DNA from: an uncultured Lysobacterales bacterium
GTDB taxonomy: Bacteria; Pseudomonadota; Gammaproteobacteria; Xanthomonadales; SZUA-36
Reading direction: 5' to 3'
Length of the DNA stretch: 35,718 nucleotides
Assembly (NCBI GenBank): GCA_937927755.1
Contig: CALBDB010000082.1
Span: forward strand, 1 to 35,718
Shown: in pieces, positions 1 to 8,786 of the stretch
How the letters are laid out: each line of letters starts with the position of its first letter
Numbering within the stretch: the first letter of the stretch is position 1
The notes under the pieces: generated by a model
Databases searched by the model: none
Seen by the model: only the letters and a program-made list of their open reading frames with translations
What the model was told of the DNA's origin: nothing
Translations under genes and position numbers: made by a program

Positions 1-69
1 TTTGATATTGACCAGGGTATGTTGCTGCCGGACGGCAGGCTGGAAGTTCTGATGACCGCCAGTCTTTAA
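1..69 (+). CDS. C-terminal tail of an unidentified protein (partial)
   Basis: Frame 1 is open from the window edge to a TAA at 67-69 and gives 22 residues ending in LMTASL. The fragment is too short to recognise. It is called because the frame is open up to the edge and the next gene lies on the opposite strand, so this would be the convergent end of an upstream gene. It could equally be chance. Confidence 0.4.
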   Translation, partial: FDIDQGMLLPDGRLEVLMTASL

Positions 70-148
70 AACCTGTTCAGTGGTCGGGTTATGCCCGGAT
101 GACAGGCGTCACCCGGGTTGAAAACCAGGAAAGTGATAAACCGGACGA

Positions 149-514
149 TTATTTTTTGCGCTTGAACTTGTCCCAAAAAGTCTTCTTCACCAGGTCGGTG
201 AACTCGCCGGAATCGAGATATGTACCATGTCCGTTCGGGCATGACTCATAGGTGATATGCGGTTGTTCGGGGTCGGATTCATGCAGCATTGACTCATTGC
301 ACATCGGGCAATGATAATCCTTTATCGCATCGGCCTTCTTGCCAGCGGACTTATCCCCGGTGTCGATGATGTAATCTGCCATCCAGATATCGTTGCGAAG
401 ATCTCTCAGTTCATCAGGTTGAAACCACAGGCCGCCACAAGAAGTGCAGCGATCCACCTCGATCTGGTTATAAAATACGTGCTCCATTTCAGCCGAACAT
501 TTCGGACAATCCAT
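149..514 (-). CDS. Zinc-ribbon (zf-TFIIB type) small protein
   Basis: The product is 121 residues. It starts MDCPKC and carries a first Cys4 set (CPKC near residue 3, CTSC near residue 23 followed by GGLW) typical of the zf-TFIIB family. A second set follows (CPMC near 70, then a Cys about 20 residues later in ESCPNGHG), so two zinc ribbons are likely. The tail is lysine-rich (KFKRKK). I chose the ATG at 512-514 over longer starts because GAGGTGAG precedes it at good spacing and the longer forms lack family similarity. Proteins of this family are cytoplasmic and mostly uncharacterised; nucleic-acid or protein binding is possible but not shown. It lies about 110 bases downstream of the sulfotransferase on the same strand. 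Confidence 0.85.
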   Translation of the reverse strand: MDCPKCSAEMEHVFYNQIEVDRCTSCGGLWFQPDELRDLRNDIWMADYIIDTGDKSAGKKADAIKDYHCPMCNESMLHESDPEQPHITYESCPNGHGTYLDSGEFTDLVKKTFWDKFKRKK

Positions 515-623
515 AAATATCTCACCTCTTGTTGTAGTTGTCTGGAGGCATCGGTCAATGCCCCCTGCGTTACTCTTATTGTAGGTGCAAAAGTTGAAGA
601 GGGTCAATCCAAAGCTTGAGAGC

Positions 624-1334
624 TCAACGCTTCTTAAGCGCATCGGCAAAAGTATATCCAAAATTATCAATGTCTTTACGGTACAGGGTGCTGACGAATT
701 CACGGGTTTCGTCGTCATAAAAATCAACGTAATCGCGAAGATCGGCTTCGCCATTGCGGTGAATGAAGTTTCGAAGTTTTCGTCTGAGTTCGCGTGAAGT
801 CTTGTCGGATGAATTGATGTGAGACAGGCTTGAATTTTCAAATCCCAGGTGTTTGCAGACCTGTTCAAAATCCTGGTCCAGGCGTTCAAATTTACCGACG
901 AAATCAACCAACAGAGTGCCATCGCCGTCATACAGCATCTCCGTTTGCGGCATTATATGGCGGTACTTGTCATCCCAGCCGGGGGAGGGGAGTTTGTTCA
1001 TCACAAAATCCTTGAAGCTCTTGTGGCTGAGAAAACTTCTGTAGCGGTATTCGGACACCAGCCGCGCCCAGGGATTACGCACAAAGCTGAATTTATAGTA
1101 GCTGGTAAACTCTGCTTGCGTGATATGGCCGCACTGCACATATTCAGCGGCACTCAGGTGGGAAAGTTTCTCGGTGCCCCTGGCCGGATCGTCGTTGTCG
1201 ATTATTAATAAGCGGGCCCGGTCTGAATCATTTTCCCGGTCAAGGCCGAGCTTATTCATGAAATACATCTCGACACTGCGCCCGGCAGTTTTTGGGATAT
1301 GGACAAAAATACAGTTGAAGGCCCTGCAGATCAT
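624..1334 (-). CDS. Sulfotransferase family protein
   Basis: The product is 236 residues. It has the two PAPS-binding signatures of the Sulfotransfer_2 family: HIPKTAGRS at residues 12-20 (5'-phosphosulfate loop) and FVRNPWARL near 84-92 (3'-phosphate loop). By family knowledge it would move a sulfuryl group from PAPS to a carbohydrate or other acceptor; the acceptor cannot be told. No signal peptide or membrane segment is obvious, so it is probably cytoplasmic. Its ATG overlaps the stop of the upstream pirin gene by four bases (ATGA), so the two are very probably co-transcribed and translationally coupled. No PAPS-synthesis genes are in the window. Confidence 0.85.
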   Translation of the reverse strand: MICRAFNCIFVHIPKTAGRSVEMYFMNKLGLDRENDSDRARLLIIDNDDPARGTEKLSHLSAAEYVQCGHITQAEFTSYYKFSFVRNPWARLVSEYRYRSFLSHKSFKDFVMNKLPSPGWDDKYRHIMPQTEMLYDGDGTLLVDFVGKFERLDQDFEQVCKHLGFENSSLSHINSSDKTSRELRRKLRNFIHRNGEADLRDYVDFYDDETREFVSTLYRKDIDNFGYTFADALKKR

Positions 1335-2005
1335 ATTTCGTAGGCAAGAACCAGTTTGCTGTCTGTAACAGCCTTGAATTTGAAATCCCTGGTCTCGACA
1401 AGGTCGCCTTCGGTGACTGTTTCGCCACCACTTGAACCTTCACCAGCCGTCACGTAGGCGACGCTGCCACCAGGTTGTGTTATTTCATCGCCTTTTTCCA
1501 GGTTTGCGACGTCGATAACGGTTCGTGACGGAATCGTTTCGTCCTGCTCCGGCGATCCGCCATAAACCCTTGTCCTTCCCTTGCCGCTGGCACTGAATAC
1601 CTGGTAAGCAGGCTCCTCGTTTGCAGTTTCCGGTAATACCCACAACTGGAGCATTCGGTTCTTTTCGGGGTCCGGATTGATTTCATTATGGCGAAACCCT
1701 TCACCACCGGCACGCTGCACCTGGATATCATCAACCGTCAATTCCTGCCCGTGCTCCAGTGAGCCTTCGTGCTGAATACGGCCTTCGACCATTATTGAGA
1801 TCACATCAATCTCCCGATGTGCATGCATCCTGGTATCACCGTGAGGCAAAAACTGCGCGTCAGCCAGGTAAACAAGCCTGCCAATTCCGGAGGATGTGCC
1901 GGATTCCCTTTGATTGCGAAAAACCCTTGGACTCATCACCAGGCGGGTTTCGCGCAAGCCCGCGAAACCACCTCTACGTAAGTTATTACGTTTGATGATT
2001 TTCAT
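1331..2005 (-). CDS. Pirin family protein (bicupin)
   Basis: The product is 224 residues and matches the N-terminal cupin of pirins. PHGDTRMHAHREID at residues 54-67 gives H61 and H63, and GFRHNE gives H106 and E108. These four correspond to the usual iron ligands of pirin. The C-terminal half is the shorter second cupin. Bacterial pirins act as quercetin dioxygenases or as regulators of metabolic enzymes; which applies here is unknown. The ATG has TGGAGTT about seven bases upstream. The gene leads a two-gene unit with the overlapping sulfotransferase, an unusual pairing. Confidence 0.88.
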   Translation of the reverse strand: MKIIKRNNLRRGGFAGLRETRLVMSPRVFRNQRESGTSSGIGRLVYLADAQFLPHGDTRMHAHREIDVISIMVEGRIQHEGSLEHGQELTVDDIQVQRAGGEGFRHNEINPDPEKNRMLQLWVLPETANEEPAYQVFSASGKGRTRVYGGSPEQDETIPSRTVIDVANLEKGDEITQPGGSVAYVTAGEGSSGGETVTEGDLVETRDFKFKAVTDSKLVLAYEI

Positions 2006-2127
2006 ATTTCAACTCCAGATTTACTATTTGACAGGATTCGTACTGACAAGTCCCGGCCCTTCAGCTAGTGTAATACATCCTAACTTACTAAGATCAGTAG
2101 AGTATAAACCCGTGAGTAAAAATAAAA

Positions 2128-2249
2128 ATGATCAAGATCAGTAGAAGAAAATTACTTGAGCTTGGTGCAGGAGCAGGTTTTATCGCCGGAACTTGCCGGA
2201 TGCGGGCTTGCGACACGAGATCGAAGACTACATCACAACACTGTTGTAA
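2128..2249 (+). pseudogene. Remnant of a Tat-exported protein gene (internal deletion)
   Basis: An ATG at 2128 opens a reading frame starting MIKISRRKLLELGAGAG, a convincing twin-arginine signal peptide, but the frame then becomes meaningless and Cys/Arg-rich. A different frame from 2193 reads LPDAGLRHEIEDYITTLL followed by TAA at 2247-2249, which looks like an ordinary protein C-terminus. The likely history is loss of the whole middle of a Tat-dependent enzyme gene, leaving head and tail joined out of frame. The short repeat GCCGGA sits on both sides of the likely junction. The original enzyme cannot be named. A 12-base direct repeat (AAGATCAGTAGA) occurs at 2090-2101 and 2134-2145. Confidence 0.5.
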
Positions 2250-2292
2250 ACGGCCGGTTTTTATAATTTAAATTTAAGAGCAGAACGCGAAC

Positions 2293-4149
2293 ATGAAGTC
2301 CTGGGTCACGGTAGTTCTTTTTACATTGATTGCACGGATCGCCACACCGGTGCTTGCCTCAAGCCAATTCAATGATATTTCTGAAATTGAGTCGCTTCTT
2401 CCACCGCTTCAGGACTGGGCCGGCAAGAGTGAGTCGCTGATGGTTGCTGCCGATGACCCCTGGGTTACACCGGCAGAACGGTCAGGCCTGACAGAGACAC
2501 CGTCCTACGCTGAAACCACGGCCTGGCTGCGTAAGCTGGTCAGTGCGGCGCCTGAGTTGGAAATGGTTTCGATTGGTAGAAGTCTGCAGGGCAGGGATTT
2601 CTGGATGGTGATTGCCAGTGCTGACCGGGCTTTTACGGCACAGGCGCTTGAAGCGTCCGGAAAGCCGCTGCTGCTGGCGCATTCCGGGATACATTCCGGT
2701 GAAATAGACGGCAAGGACGCGGGCCTGATGCTACTGCGTGATATGACCGTGGCAGGCAAACGCAGGGAACTCCTGGCCGGGGCCAATTTCCTCTTCATAC
2801 CCATTTTGAATGTCGACGGTCACGAGCGCGTTTCGCCATTCAACCGTATCAACCAGCGCGGCCCTGCGGAAATGGGTTGGCGTACCAATGCGCGCAACCA
2901 GAACCTCAATCGTGATTTCACCAAGCTTGACACGCAGGGTGTGAGGGCGCTGGTTAACATACTGAACCATTGGAAACCCGATTTATACCTGGACCTTCAC
3001 GTCACCGACGGCGCCGACTACCAGTATGACATCACCTTTGGCGGGAATGGCCGCAACGGCTGGTCACCGGCCATAGGCAACTGGATCGAGGATGTCTATC
3101 GTCCGGCTATCGGGGCGGCCCTGGATGAATCCGGTCACGTGCCGGGTCCCTTGATATTTGCGGCCAATGGTATGGATATGAGAGACGGCTTTCTGAATTG
3201 GACCGCCGGCCCCCGGTTTTCGAATGGTTACGGTGACGCCATCCACCTGCCAACGGTGCTGGTCGAGAACCATTCCCTTAAACCTTACAAGCGCCGGGTA
3301 CTGGGCACCTATGTGCTGTTGGCGCAAACGCTGGAACTTGTCGCCAGGGAGAAAGACTCGTTACGGCTGGCAACAGCCGCGGACCGGCAGCGCCGGCCGG
3401 GCGCGATTCCACTCGGGTTCAAGCGCAGCGAGGCGCCTGAAACCGGCAAGGAGCTTTTCAGGGGGATCACCTCGGAACGCTACATCGGGGAGGCGTCCGG
3501 TGCTGAAGTGGTTCGCTGGACCGGCACACCGGTGAATGAGGCCATTGCAAAGATCCATTATACCCAGCCCAGCGCGATGGCCGATGTGCCGGTCGCTTAC
3601 ATGATTCCCGCTGCCTGGGCAGATGTGGTCGAACGCATTGCCCTGCACGGAATAGAGGTTGAGAAGTTGTCTGAACCGCTGGCCGCAAGCGCCCAGGTTT
3701 ATCGCCTGCCCGATGCCGGTATTGCAGAACCTTTGGACTGGACCCCGAACCCCTTCGAGGGGCATATTCGAATTGACCCGGGTAAACCGGTCAAGCAGTT
3801 GATAGATACGACATTCCCGGCAGGCAGTTACCGGATCAATACAGATCAGCCAAAGGGCGAATTACTGGTGCTGATGCTCGAACCGGAATCGCCGGATTCA
3901 TTTTTGCAATGGGGCTTTTTCCTGGAAATTTTCACGCGCACGGAATACGCAGAGGCCTACGTGCTGGAACCGCTAGCCATGAAGATGCTGGAAAGTGATA
4001 CGAAATTAAAGGCGCGTTTTGAAGAAAAACTGGCGAGCGATGAGGCATTTGCCAACAGCAGTTACGGACGGTTGATGTGGTTTTATGAGCAAACGCCGTT
4101 CTTTGACAATGAATATTTGCTTTATCCCGTCGCGAGGATAATGCGCTGA
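2293..4149 (+). CDS. M14-family zinc carboxypeptidase, secreted
   Basis: The product is 618 residues with a Sec signal peptide (MKSWVTVVLFTLIARIATPVLAS). The M14 fold is shown by HSGIHSGEIDGKD, giving the HxxE zinc pair H134/E137, then NVDGHER at 173-179, NLNRDF at 204-209 and H236 in DLHVTDG as third zinc ligand. E325 in VLVENHS is the likely catalytic glutamate. About 250 further residues follow the catalytic domain; in related proteins this part is a non-catalytic module. It probably trims peptides in the periplasm or outside the cell. It stands alone, with the OmpA-like gene 165 bases downstream. The ribosome site before the ATG is weak, so the start rests on the signal peptide. Confidence 0.88.
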   Translation: MKSWVTVVLFTLIARIATPVLASSQFNDISEIESLLPPLQDWAGKSESLMVAADDPWVTPAERSGLTETPSYAETTAWLRKLVSAAPELEMVSIGRSLQGRDFWMVIASADRAFTAQALEASGKPLLLAHSGIHSGEIDGKDAGLMLLRDMTVAGKRRELLAGANFLFIPILNVDGHERVSPFNRINQRGPAEMGWRTNARNQNLNRDFTKLDTQGVRALVNILNHWKPDLYLDLHVTDGADYQYDITFGGNGRNGWSPAIGNWIEDVYRPAIGAALDESGHVPGPLIFAANGMDMRDGFLNWTAGPRFSNGYGDAIHLPTVLVENHSLKPYKRRVLGTYVLLAQTLELVAREKDSLRLATAADRQRRPGAIPLGFKRSEAPETGKELFRGITSERYIGEASGAEVVRWTGTPVNEAIAKIHYTQPSAMADVPVAYMIPAAWADVVERIALHGIEVEKLSEPLAASAQVYRLPDAGIAEPLDWTPNPFEGHIRIDPGKPVKQLIDTTFPAGSYRINTDQPKGELLVLMLEPESPDSFLQWGFFLEIFTRTEYAEAYVLEPLAMKMLESDTKLKARFEEKLASDEAFANSSYGRLMWFYEQTPFFDNEYLLYPVARIMR

Positions 4150-4313
4150 AACCTGGATGCCCCGGACCTGTCGGGTCAGGATTACAAGCCACGGGGGCCA
4201 GCACCTTCAAGGGCTCGTTAAATAATTATTAAATGGGTGAGTTTATGGCGAGCGCTCATATATAATGTCTCCGGAATCCATGATTCAGCGCTAACCAACC
4301 GGAGGAAAATAAA

Positions 4314-5231
4314 GTGAAACAATATAGAACAGCCGTAATTTCAATCGTTCTGGCAGTGTTGCTGAGCGCCTGCGCGTCGGGCCCGGGCAAATCAGGCTGG
4401 TACGATCAGTGGGGGGCCTGTGCCGCAGCTGGTGCTGCAGCCGGTATAGCCGCTGGTGCGACGGATGATTTTGAGACCGCAATGGCAGGTGCAGCCGGTG
4501 GATTTGTCATCGGTGGTGCGATTTGCGGAATGCAGGATACCGATGCGGATGGCGTCAAGAATTACAAGGACGATTGCCGCGGATCAGTGGCCGGAGCCAT
4601 TGTTGACAGCCGTGGTTGTGAATTGGACAGCGATGGCGACGGCGTCGTTGACCGCCTGGATGAGTGCCCCGGAACACCGCCGGGTGTCGCAGTAAATGAG
4701 CGCGGATGTGAATACGACGACGATGGTGACGGCGTCCCCAATGACCGTGACCGTTGCCCCGGAACACCCGCCGGCGCCAAGGTAGACCAGTATGGTTGTG
4801 AATTGGACAGCGACGGTGATGGCGTTGTCGACAGCATGGACAAATGTCCAAATACGCCCAAAGGAACACCGGTTGACGCAACTGGTTGCGAGCTGGCACA
4901 GGACTTCAGGCTTGAAGGTGTCAGGTTTGAGTTTGATTCAGCCAAACTGACGGCCGACTCAATCGCGAAACTGGACACCGCAATCGAGATCTTGAAACGC
5001 AATGCCGATGACAAGATCGAAATTGCCGGACACACCGACAGCCAGGGTGATGCTGCATACAACCAGGGTCTGTCAGAGCGCCGCGCACAAGCTGTCGCCG
5101 ATTACCTTGTAGCCAATGGCGCCAATGCCAGCAACCTTTCTGTGAAAGGGTATGGCGAAAGCGAGCCTGTGGCAGACAATGGCACGGAGGCAGGCCGCGC
5201 AGCCAACCGCCGTGTTGAGTTAAGACACTAA
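4314..5231 (+). CDS. OmpA-family lipoprotein with thrombospondin type 3 repeats
   Basis: The product is 305 residues. The signal peptide ends in a lipobox (LLSAC, lipidated Cys20). A glycine-zipper-like Ala/Gly segment follows (about 34-70). Next come four calcium-binding type 3 repeats rich in DxDxDG (about 73-195), each ending in a conserved Cys. The OmpA C-terminal peptidoglycan-binding domain covers about 198-305, with the hallmark IAGHTDSQG and LSERRAQAV. Such proteins anchor the outer membrane to peptidoglycan. GGAGG lies about nine bases before the ATG, and TATAAT occurs at 4261-4266 as a candidate -10. The gene is single, and a strong terminator follows its stop. Confidence 0.92.
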   Translation: MKQYRTAVISIVLAVLLSACASGPGKSGWYDQWGACAAAGAAAGIAAGATDDFETAMAGAAGGFVIGGAICGMQDTDADGVKNYKDDCRGSVAGAIVDSRGCELDSDGDGVVDRLDECPGTPPGVAVNERGCEYDDDGDGVPNDRDRCPGTPAGAKVDQYGCELDSDGDGVVDSMDKCPNTPKGTPVDATGCELAQDFRLEGVRFEFDSAKLTADSIAKLDTAIEILKRNADDKIEIAGHTDSQGDAAYNQGLSERRAQAVADYLVANGANASNLSVKGYGESEPVADNGTEAGRAANRRVELRH

Positions 5232-5255
5232 ACGGCCAATTGCGAGCTTCGGAAC

Positions 5256-5290
5256 AAGGCCCGGCAGGCAAACCTGCCGGGCCTTTTTTT
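5256..5290 (+). terminator. Rho-independent terminator of the OmpA-like gene
   Basis: A perfect 13-bp stem (5256-5268 pairing with 5273-5285), GC-rich in the middle, encloses a CAAA loop and runs into a T tract ending at 5290. It lies 25 bases after the stop of the OmpA-like lipoprotein gene. Confidence 0.93.
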
Positions 5291-5313
5291 ATGCGGGAAG
5301 TGACTCTATTCCC

Positions 5314-5340
5314 TTTGTGGGAGGCGCGTCTCGCGGCGAT
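5314..5340 (+). repeat. REP-like element, copy 1
   Basis: The stretch reads TGTGGGAGGCGCG, then TCTCGCGGCGAT. This is the GTGGGAG...GCGAT pattern of gammaproteobacterial REP elements, with a short GC-rich hairpin (GCGCG/CGCG). It is inverted relative to copy 2 at 5592. No REP-associated transposase (RAYT) is seen in the window. The match is by recognition, not search. Confidence 0.6.
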
Positions 5341-5392
5341 CGGCCTTTCTGAGTAAATCCTGACTTTGCTTTTACACAATTCGGTGGGAGTT

Positions 5393-5480
5393 GGGTGTAG
5401 CTCCTGAGACCTTCGCCAACAGGACGTTGGCGGCAGAGCGTACACGGATGTATTTACAGCGTGTCTCAGGAGATATACCC
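5393..5480. repeat. Large intergenic stem-loop with nested hairpin
   Basis: The outer arms 5393-5410 and 5463-5480 pair over 18 positions with one mismatch and one wobble (core CTCCTGAGAC / GTCTCAGGAG). Nested inside is a perfect 7-bp hairpin, CGCCAAC-AGGAC-GTTGGCG (5414-5432). A related, shorter copy lies at 22896-22930, where the inner stem differs by a compensatory change while the AGGAC loop is kept. It is probably a dispersed gammaproteobacterial intergenic repeat. The rest of the 5291-5612 gap holds the two REP-like elements and no supported gene. Confidence 0.7.
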
Positions 5481-5591
5481 AGCTGCCGGCGAATCCACAC
5501 AGCAATCCACGGACTCGATTCGCTTCTTATTCAAATTGACCCAACCCCTGCTGCCAGTGTGTGCCGGGCTGGTAGGTTTGAAGAGCAAAAA

Positions 5592-5617
5592 ATCGCGGCG
5601 CGAGCACCGCTCCTACA
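5592..5617 (-). repeat. REP-like element, copy 2 (overlaps the MATE gene end)
   Basis: On the minus strand this reads TGTAGGAGCGG followed by TGCTCGCGCCGCGAT, a classic REP pattern of GTAGGAGCGG...CCGCGAT. It faces copy 1 at 5314-5340 in the opposite orientation. The TAG stop of the MATE gene (5613-5615) lies inside the element, so the repeat forms the 3' end of that gene. Confidence 0.75.
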
Positions 5618-6953
5618 GGGGTAGTTTTGATTCCAGCTTTGGGTACCAGACGGCCTGGGCGATACCCCGTGCAGCCATGAAAACCAGCACGGCTCCCCAC
5701 AGGCCCTGCAGTCCCCAACGGGCGCTCATTGGATTCAATACAAGGATGTAGACAGCAAATGCGATCGCCATCGTCACCATCATGGCCGCACCCGCCGTTG
5801 CGGCGATATAGACGCCGTCATATTGATAGCAGGCAACCGCAATCACCGGCAGGGCAATGATCATCGGCATCAGTTCCGCCACGTTCAGGCGGACCGATGA
5901 CAGGTCGGTCAGCATCGCGGTAATCGCGTTTCCGGCGAGCCAGAACAGAAGGGCGTAGACTGCGCTGGCAGCAAATGCCCAGATTCCCGTCAGGATGACC
6001 CAGCGGCGGAACACCGAGGCTTTGCCTTCACCCCAGGCAGAGCCTGCGAGCGCTTCGGTGGCATGGGCAAAACCGTCAAGCCCGAGCGCGATCAGCAGCA
6101 TGTACTGCATGATGACGTGACTGGCGGCCATCTCGACTTCACCCAGTTCACCGGCCACCCGCATGATCAGAGACAGGGCGGTCATCAGAAAGATGGTTCG
6201 GATAAATATGTAACCGTTAACAGCGATCAGCTTTGAAAACCCGGACCACAGCCAGGCGCGTGTGTTTCTCAAGCCGGCCAGCAATGCCTGGAAGCTTAAT
6301 ATCTGCACCAGAATCCACAAGCCAACAGCGACGGCCAGCCATTGTGCGACCAACGTTCCCCAGGCCACACCCGCGACGCCCATGCCCAACACAACAACAA
6401 AAATAACATTGAGTATTGCGTTGGTCGTGTTGAGCACCAGTTGCTGCACCAGGACAGCCCCAGTCTTCGCGAGGCCGAACAGAACGCCCGATGTGGCATA
6501 CACAACAAGGGTCGCCGGTGCAGCCCATATGCGGATGTGAAAATATTCAGTGGTCAACCTGGCTACGGATTCAGGCGGTGCGAGGGCTTTGATGGCCAGT
6601 AACAGGATAATCTCCTGCGCCAGTACCAATACCACGCCGAGCCCGAGGGCCAGGGCGATACTACGCCAAATTCCTGTTATCAACAGATGCGTATCATTTT
6701 TGCCATGCGCCTGCGCAATGATGCCAGTGGTGCCCATGCGCAGAAAGCCGAAGGCCCAGAAAATGAAGTTGAATATCACACTGCCAAGGCCAATTGCCGC
6801 CAGGAACGCGGGGTCGGGCAGGTGACCGATCGCCCAGGTGTCAACAAGGCCCACCAATGGCGCTGATGAGTTGGCCAGGATGGCTGGCAGCGCGATTGCA
6901 ACGATAGTCTTGTGTGGTTGCTCCAGTTGCCTGGAGGGTGCTGTTGCCTGCAT
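5613..6953 (-). CDS. MATE-family (DinF-like) multidrug efflux transporter
   Basis: The product is 446 residues with about twelve hydrophobic segments arranged as two halves, the usual MATE size and layout. The N-terminal half carries ALPAILANSSAPLVGLVDTWAIGHL, spread over the first helix and matching the conserved MATE/DinF start, followed by GTTGIIAQAHG. By family it exports organic cations or metabolites in exchange for Na+ or H+ across the inner membrane; the substrate is unknown. No accessory subunits are next to it. The last codons and the TAG stop lie within a REP-like element, which may have replaced the original 3' end. No strong ribosome site is visible before the ATG. Confidence 0.92.
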   Translation of the reverse strand: MQATAPSRQLEQPHKTIVAIALPAILANSSAPLVGLVDTWAIGHLPDPAFLAAIGLGSVIFNFIFWAFGFLRMGTTGIIAQAHGKNDTHLLITGIWRSIALALGLGVVLVLAQEIILLLAIKALAPPESVARLTTEYFHIRIWAAPATLVVYATSGVLFGLAKTGAVLVQQLVLNTTNAILNVIFVVVLGMGVAGVAWGTLVAQWLAVAVGLWILVQILSFQALLAGLRNTRAWLWSGFSKLIAVNGYIFIRTIFLMTALSLIMRVAGELGEVEMAASHVIMQYMLLIALGLDGFAHATEALAGSAWGEGKASVFRRWVILTGIWAFAASAVYALLFWLAGNAITAMLTDLSSVRLNVAELMPMIIALPVIAVACYQYDGVYIAATAGAAMMVTMAIAFAVYILVLNPMSARWGLQGLWGAVLVFMAARGIAQAVWYPKLESKLPL

Positions 6954-7090
6954 ATTGGGGTTCTTGTAGTGACGCAGTCGCTATAATAACGGGCTAAGCT
7001 TTGACGCGCGTGTAATTTTTCGTAATCAAATCACGTAAATTCCGGTCACTGAATCGTAATCAAGCAAAACCTGATACGGAGTGCTCCTAT

Positions 7091-8047
7091 ATGTTGATAA
7101 AACGGCCAGCTGATATCCCGCCTTCCGAGATTACGGACGAGTTCGTCTACCTGAACCGCAGGGAGCTATTAAAGGCGGCGGGTATTGCAACGGTGGGTGG
7201 ACTTGTCAGCCCGTCAATTCTGGCGGCCCCTGAAATGACCGGCAAGGAATTGCGGGATGTACAGAAAAGCCCTTTCAGCACGGACCAGCAACCAAATTCC
7301 TGGTCGGACATAACCACCTATAACAACTACTACGAGTTTGGCACGGGCAAGGAAGACCCGGCGGTCAATGCACGGAATTTCAATCCACGGCCCTGGGCGA
7401 TTGACGTAAGCGGGGAGTGTGATAAACCCGGCAGCTACGATTATGAGGACCTGGTGTCACCCCATACCCTGGAGGAGCGGATTTACCGTCTTCGTTGTGT
7501 TGAAGCCTGGTCCATGGTGATTCCCTGGGTGGGGATTCCTCTGGCAAGCATCATCAAGCAGTTTGAACCCAATTCACAAGCAAAGTATGTGCGCTTCAAA
7601 ACGCTGCACGACTCGAAGCGTATGCCCGGACAGCGGCGGCGTGTACTCGACTGGCCTTACGAAGAAGGTTTGACGATTGAAGAGGCCATGCACCCCCTGA
7701 CACTGATGGCGGTAGGCCTGTACGGACGAGAATTGCCAAATCAGAACGGTGCACCGATTCGGCTGATTGTGCCATGGAAGTACGGCTTCAAAAGCATCAA
7801 GGCGATTGCCGAGATCAGTTTTACCCGCAAGCGCCCGCGCAGCAGTTGGGAACGGGCCATCCCGTCGGAGTATGGGTTTTATGCCAATGTGAACCCCGAG
7901 GTTTCCCATCCGCGCTGGAGCCAGGCAAGGGAACGGCCGATCGGGGCAGGACTGTTTGCCAGCAAGAAACCGACCCTGATGTTCAACGGTTATGCTGACC
8001 AGGTTGCGTCCCTGTATACCGGGCTGGATTTGCGGAAGAATTTCTAG
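7091..8047 (+). CDS. msrP: Protein-methionine-sulfoxide reductase catalytic subunit MsrP
   Basis: The product is 318 residues, the usual MsrP (YedY) length. The Tat signal has the twin arginines at 23-24 in [11 protein letters not shown]. The molybdenum-ligand cysteine is C136 in [11 protein letters not shown], inside the sulfite-oxidase fold. MsrP repairs oxidised methionines in periplasmic proteins, using electrons passed from the quinone pool by MsrQ. The msrQ gene follows after nine bases, so the pair is an operon. ACGGAG lies upstream of the ATG. No regulator or two-component system adjoins it. Confidence 0.96.
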   Translation: MLIKRPADIPPSEITDEFVYLNRRELLKAAGIATVGGLVSPSILAAPEMTGKELRDVQKSPFSTDQQPNSWSDITTYNNYYEFGTGKEDPAVNARNFNPRPWAIDVSGECDKPGSYDYEDLVSPHTLEERIYRLRCVEAWSMVIPWVGIPLASIIKQFEPNSQAKYVRFKTLHDSKRMPGQRRRVLDWPYEEGLTIEEAMHPLTLMAVGLYGRELPNQNGAPIRLIVPWKYGFKSIKAIAEISFTRKRPRSSWERAIPSEYGFYANVNPEVSHPRWSQARERPIGAGLFASKKPTLMFNGYADQVASLYTGLDLRKNF

Positions 8048-8056
8048 GCGCTAATC

Positions 8057-8674
8057 GTGACGCCCGGTTCGAAAGCATTCTACCGGCTGACCAAGCCGCT
8101 CGTGTTCCTGCTATGCCTGTTGCCCCTGAGCATGCTGTCATTGCAGGCATTTGAGTTGGCTGATATGAGCCTGGGTACGAACCCGGTCGAAAAGCTACTG
8201 CACGAATTCGGTCGATGGGGGCTGAAATTCCTGTTGCTGACGTTGACGGTTACGCCATTACGACGTTGGACGGGTTGGAACTGGCTTCTGAGATTCCGGC
8301 GCATGCTGGGTTTGTATGCCTTTTTTTATATCGTGCTTCATTTTCTTACCTACGCTGTGCTGGACCAGGGCCTGGAGTTCGCCCTTATTATCGAGGACGT
8401 GATCAAACGACCCTATATCACGCTGGGAATGATCGGATTTGTGCTGCTGATCCCGTTGGCGGTCACCTCGACCAGGGGCATGATGCGCAGGTTGGGCAAG
8501 CGCTGGGTGAAATTGCACCGGCTGGTTTACGTGATTGCCATCCTGGGTGCCTGGCATTTTTACTGGCAGGTAAAACTGGATACGCTCGAAGCACTGGTAT
8601 ACGCGATGGTGTTGGCTGCGCTTTTGGCGGTCCGGTTAGACAGATTGAAAAGTCTGTCAGGATTTCGCCATTAG
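8057..8674 (+). CDS. msrQ: Haem-binding membrane subunit MsrQ
   Basis: The product is 205 residues with a GTG start nine bases after msrP. It has about six transmembrane segments of the ferric-reductase-like fold. Histidines suited to haem b ligation are H49, H95 (VLHFLTY), H154 (KLHRLVY) and H167 (AWHFYW). MsrQ carries electrons from quinones across the inner membrane to MsrP. An in-frame ATG is not available near the start; the GTG keeps the first helix whole. Confidence 0.95.
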   Translation: MTPGSKAFYRLTKPLVFLLCLLPLSMLSLQAFELADMSLGTNPVEKLLHEFGRWGLKFLLLTLTVTPLRRWTGWNWLLRFRRMLGLYAFFYIVLHFLTYAVLDQGLEFALIIEDVIKRPYITLGMIGFVLLIPLAVTSTRGMMRRLGKRWVKLHRLVYVIAILGAWHFYWQVKLDTLEALVYAMVLAALLAVRLDRLKSLSGFRH

Positions 8675-8786
8675 CGTCTTTGCCCGTTTGTTGCGCAATA
8701 TCTTTCTAGCTCCTTCGGTCATCTGATACCATGCGGGCAGTGGGTTTCCGATCCTGAAATTCTCAATTAATCGCACAGAGGTCAAC

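Noticed and set aside
4562-5062. Minus-strand open frame (166 codons) over the OmpA-like gene
   Set aside because: It is an antisense shadow of the periodic DxDxDG repeats; the plus-strand product has a lipobox and a complete OmpA domain.
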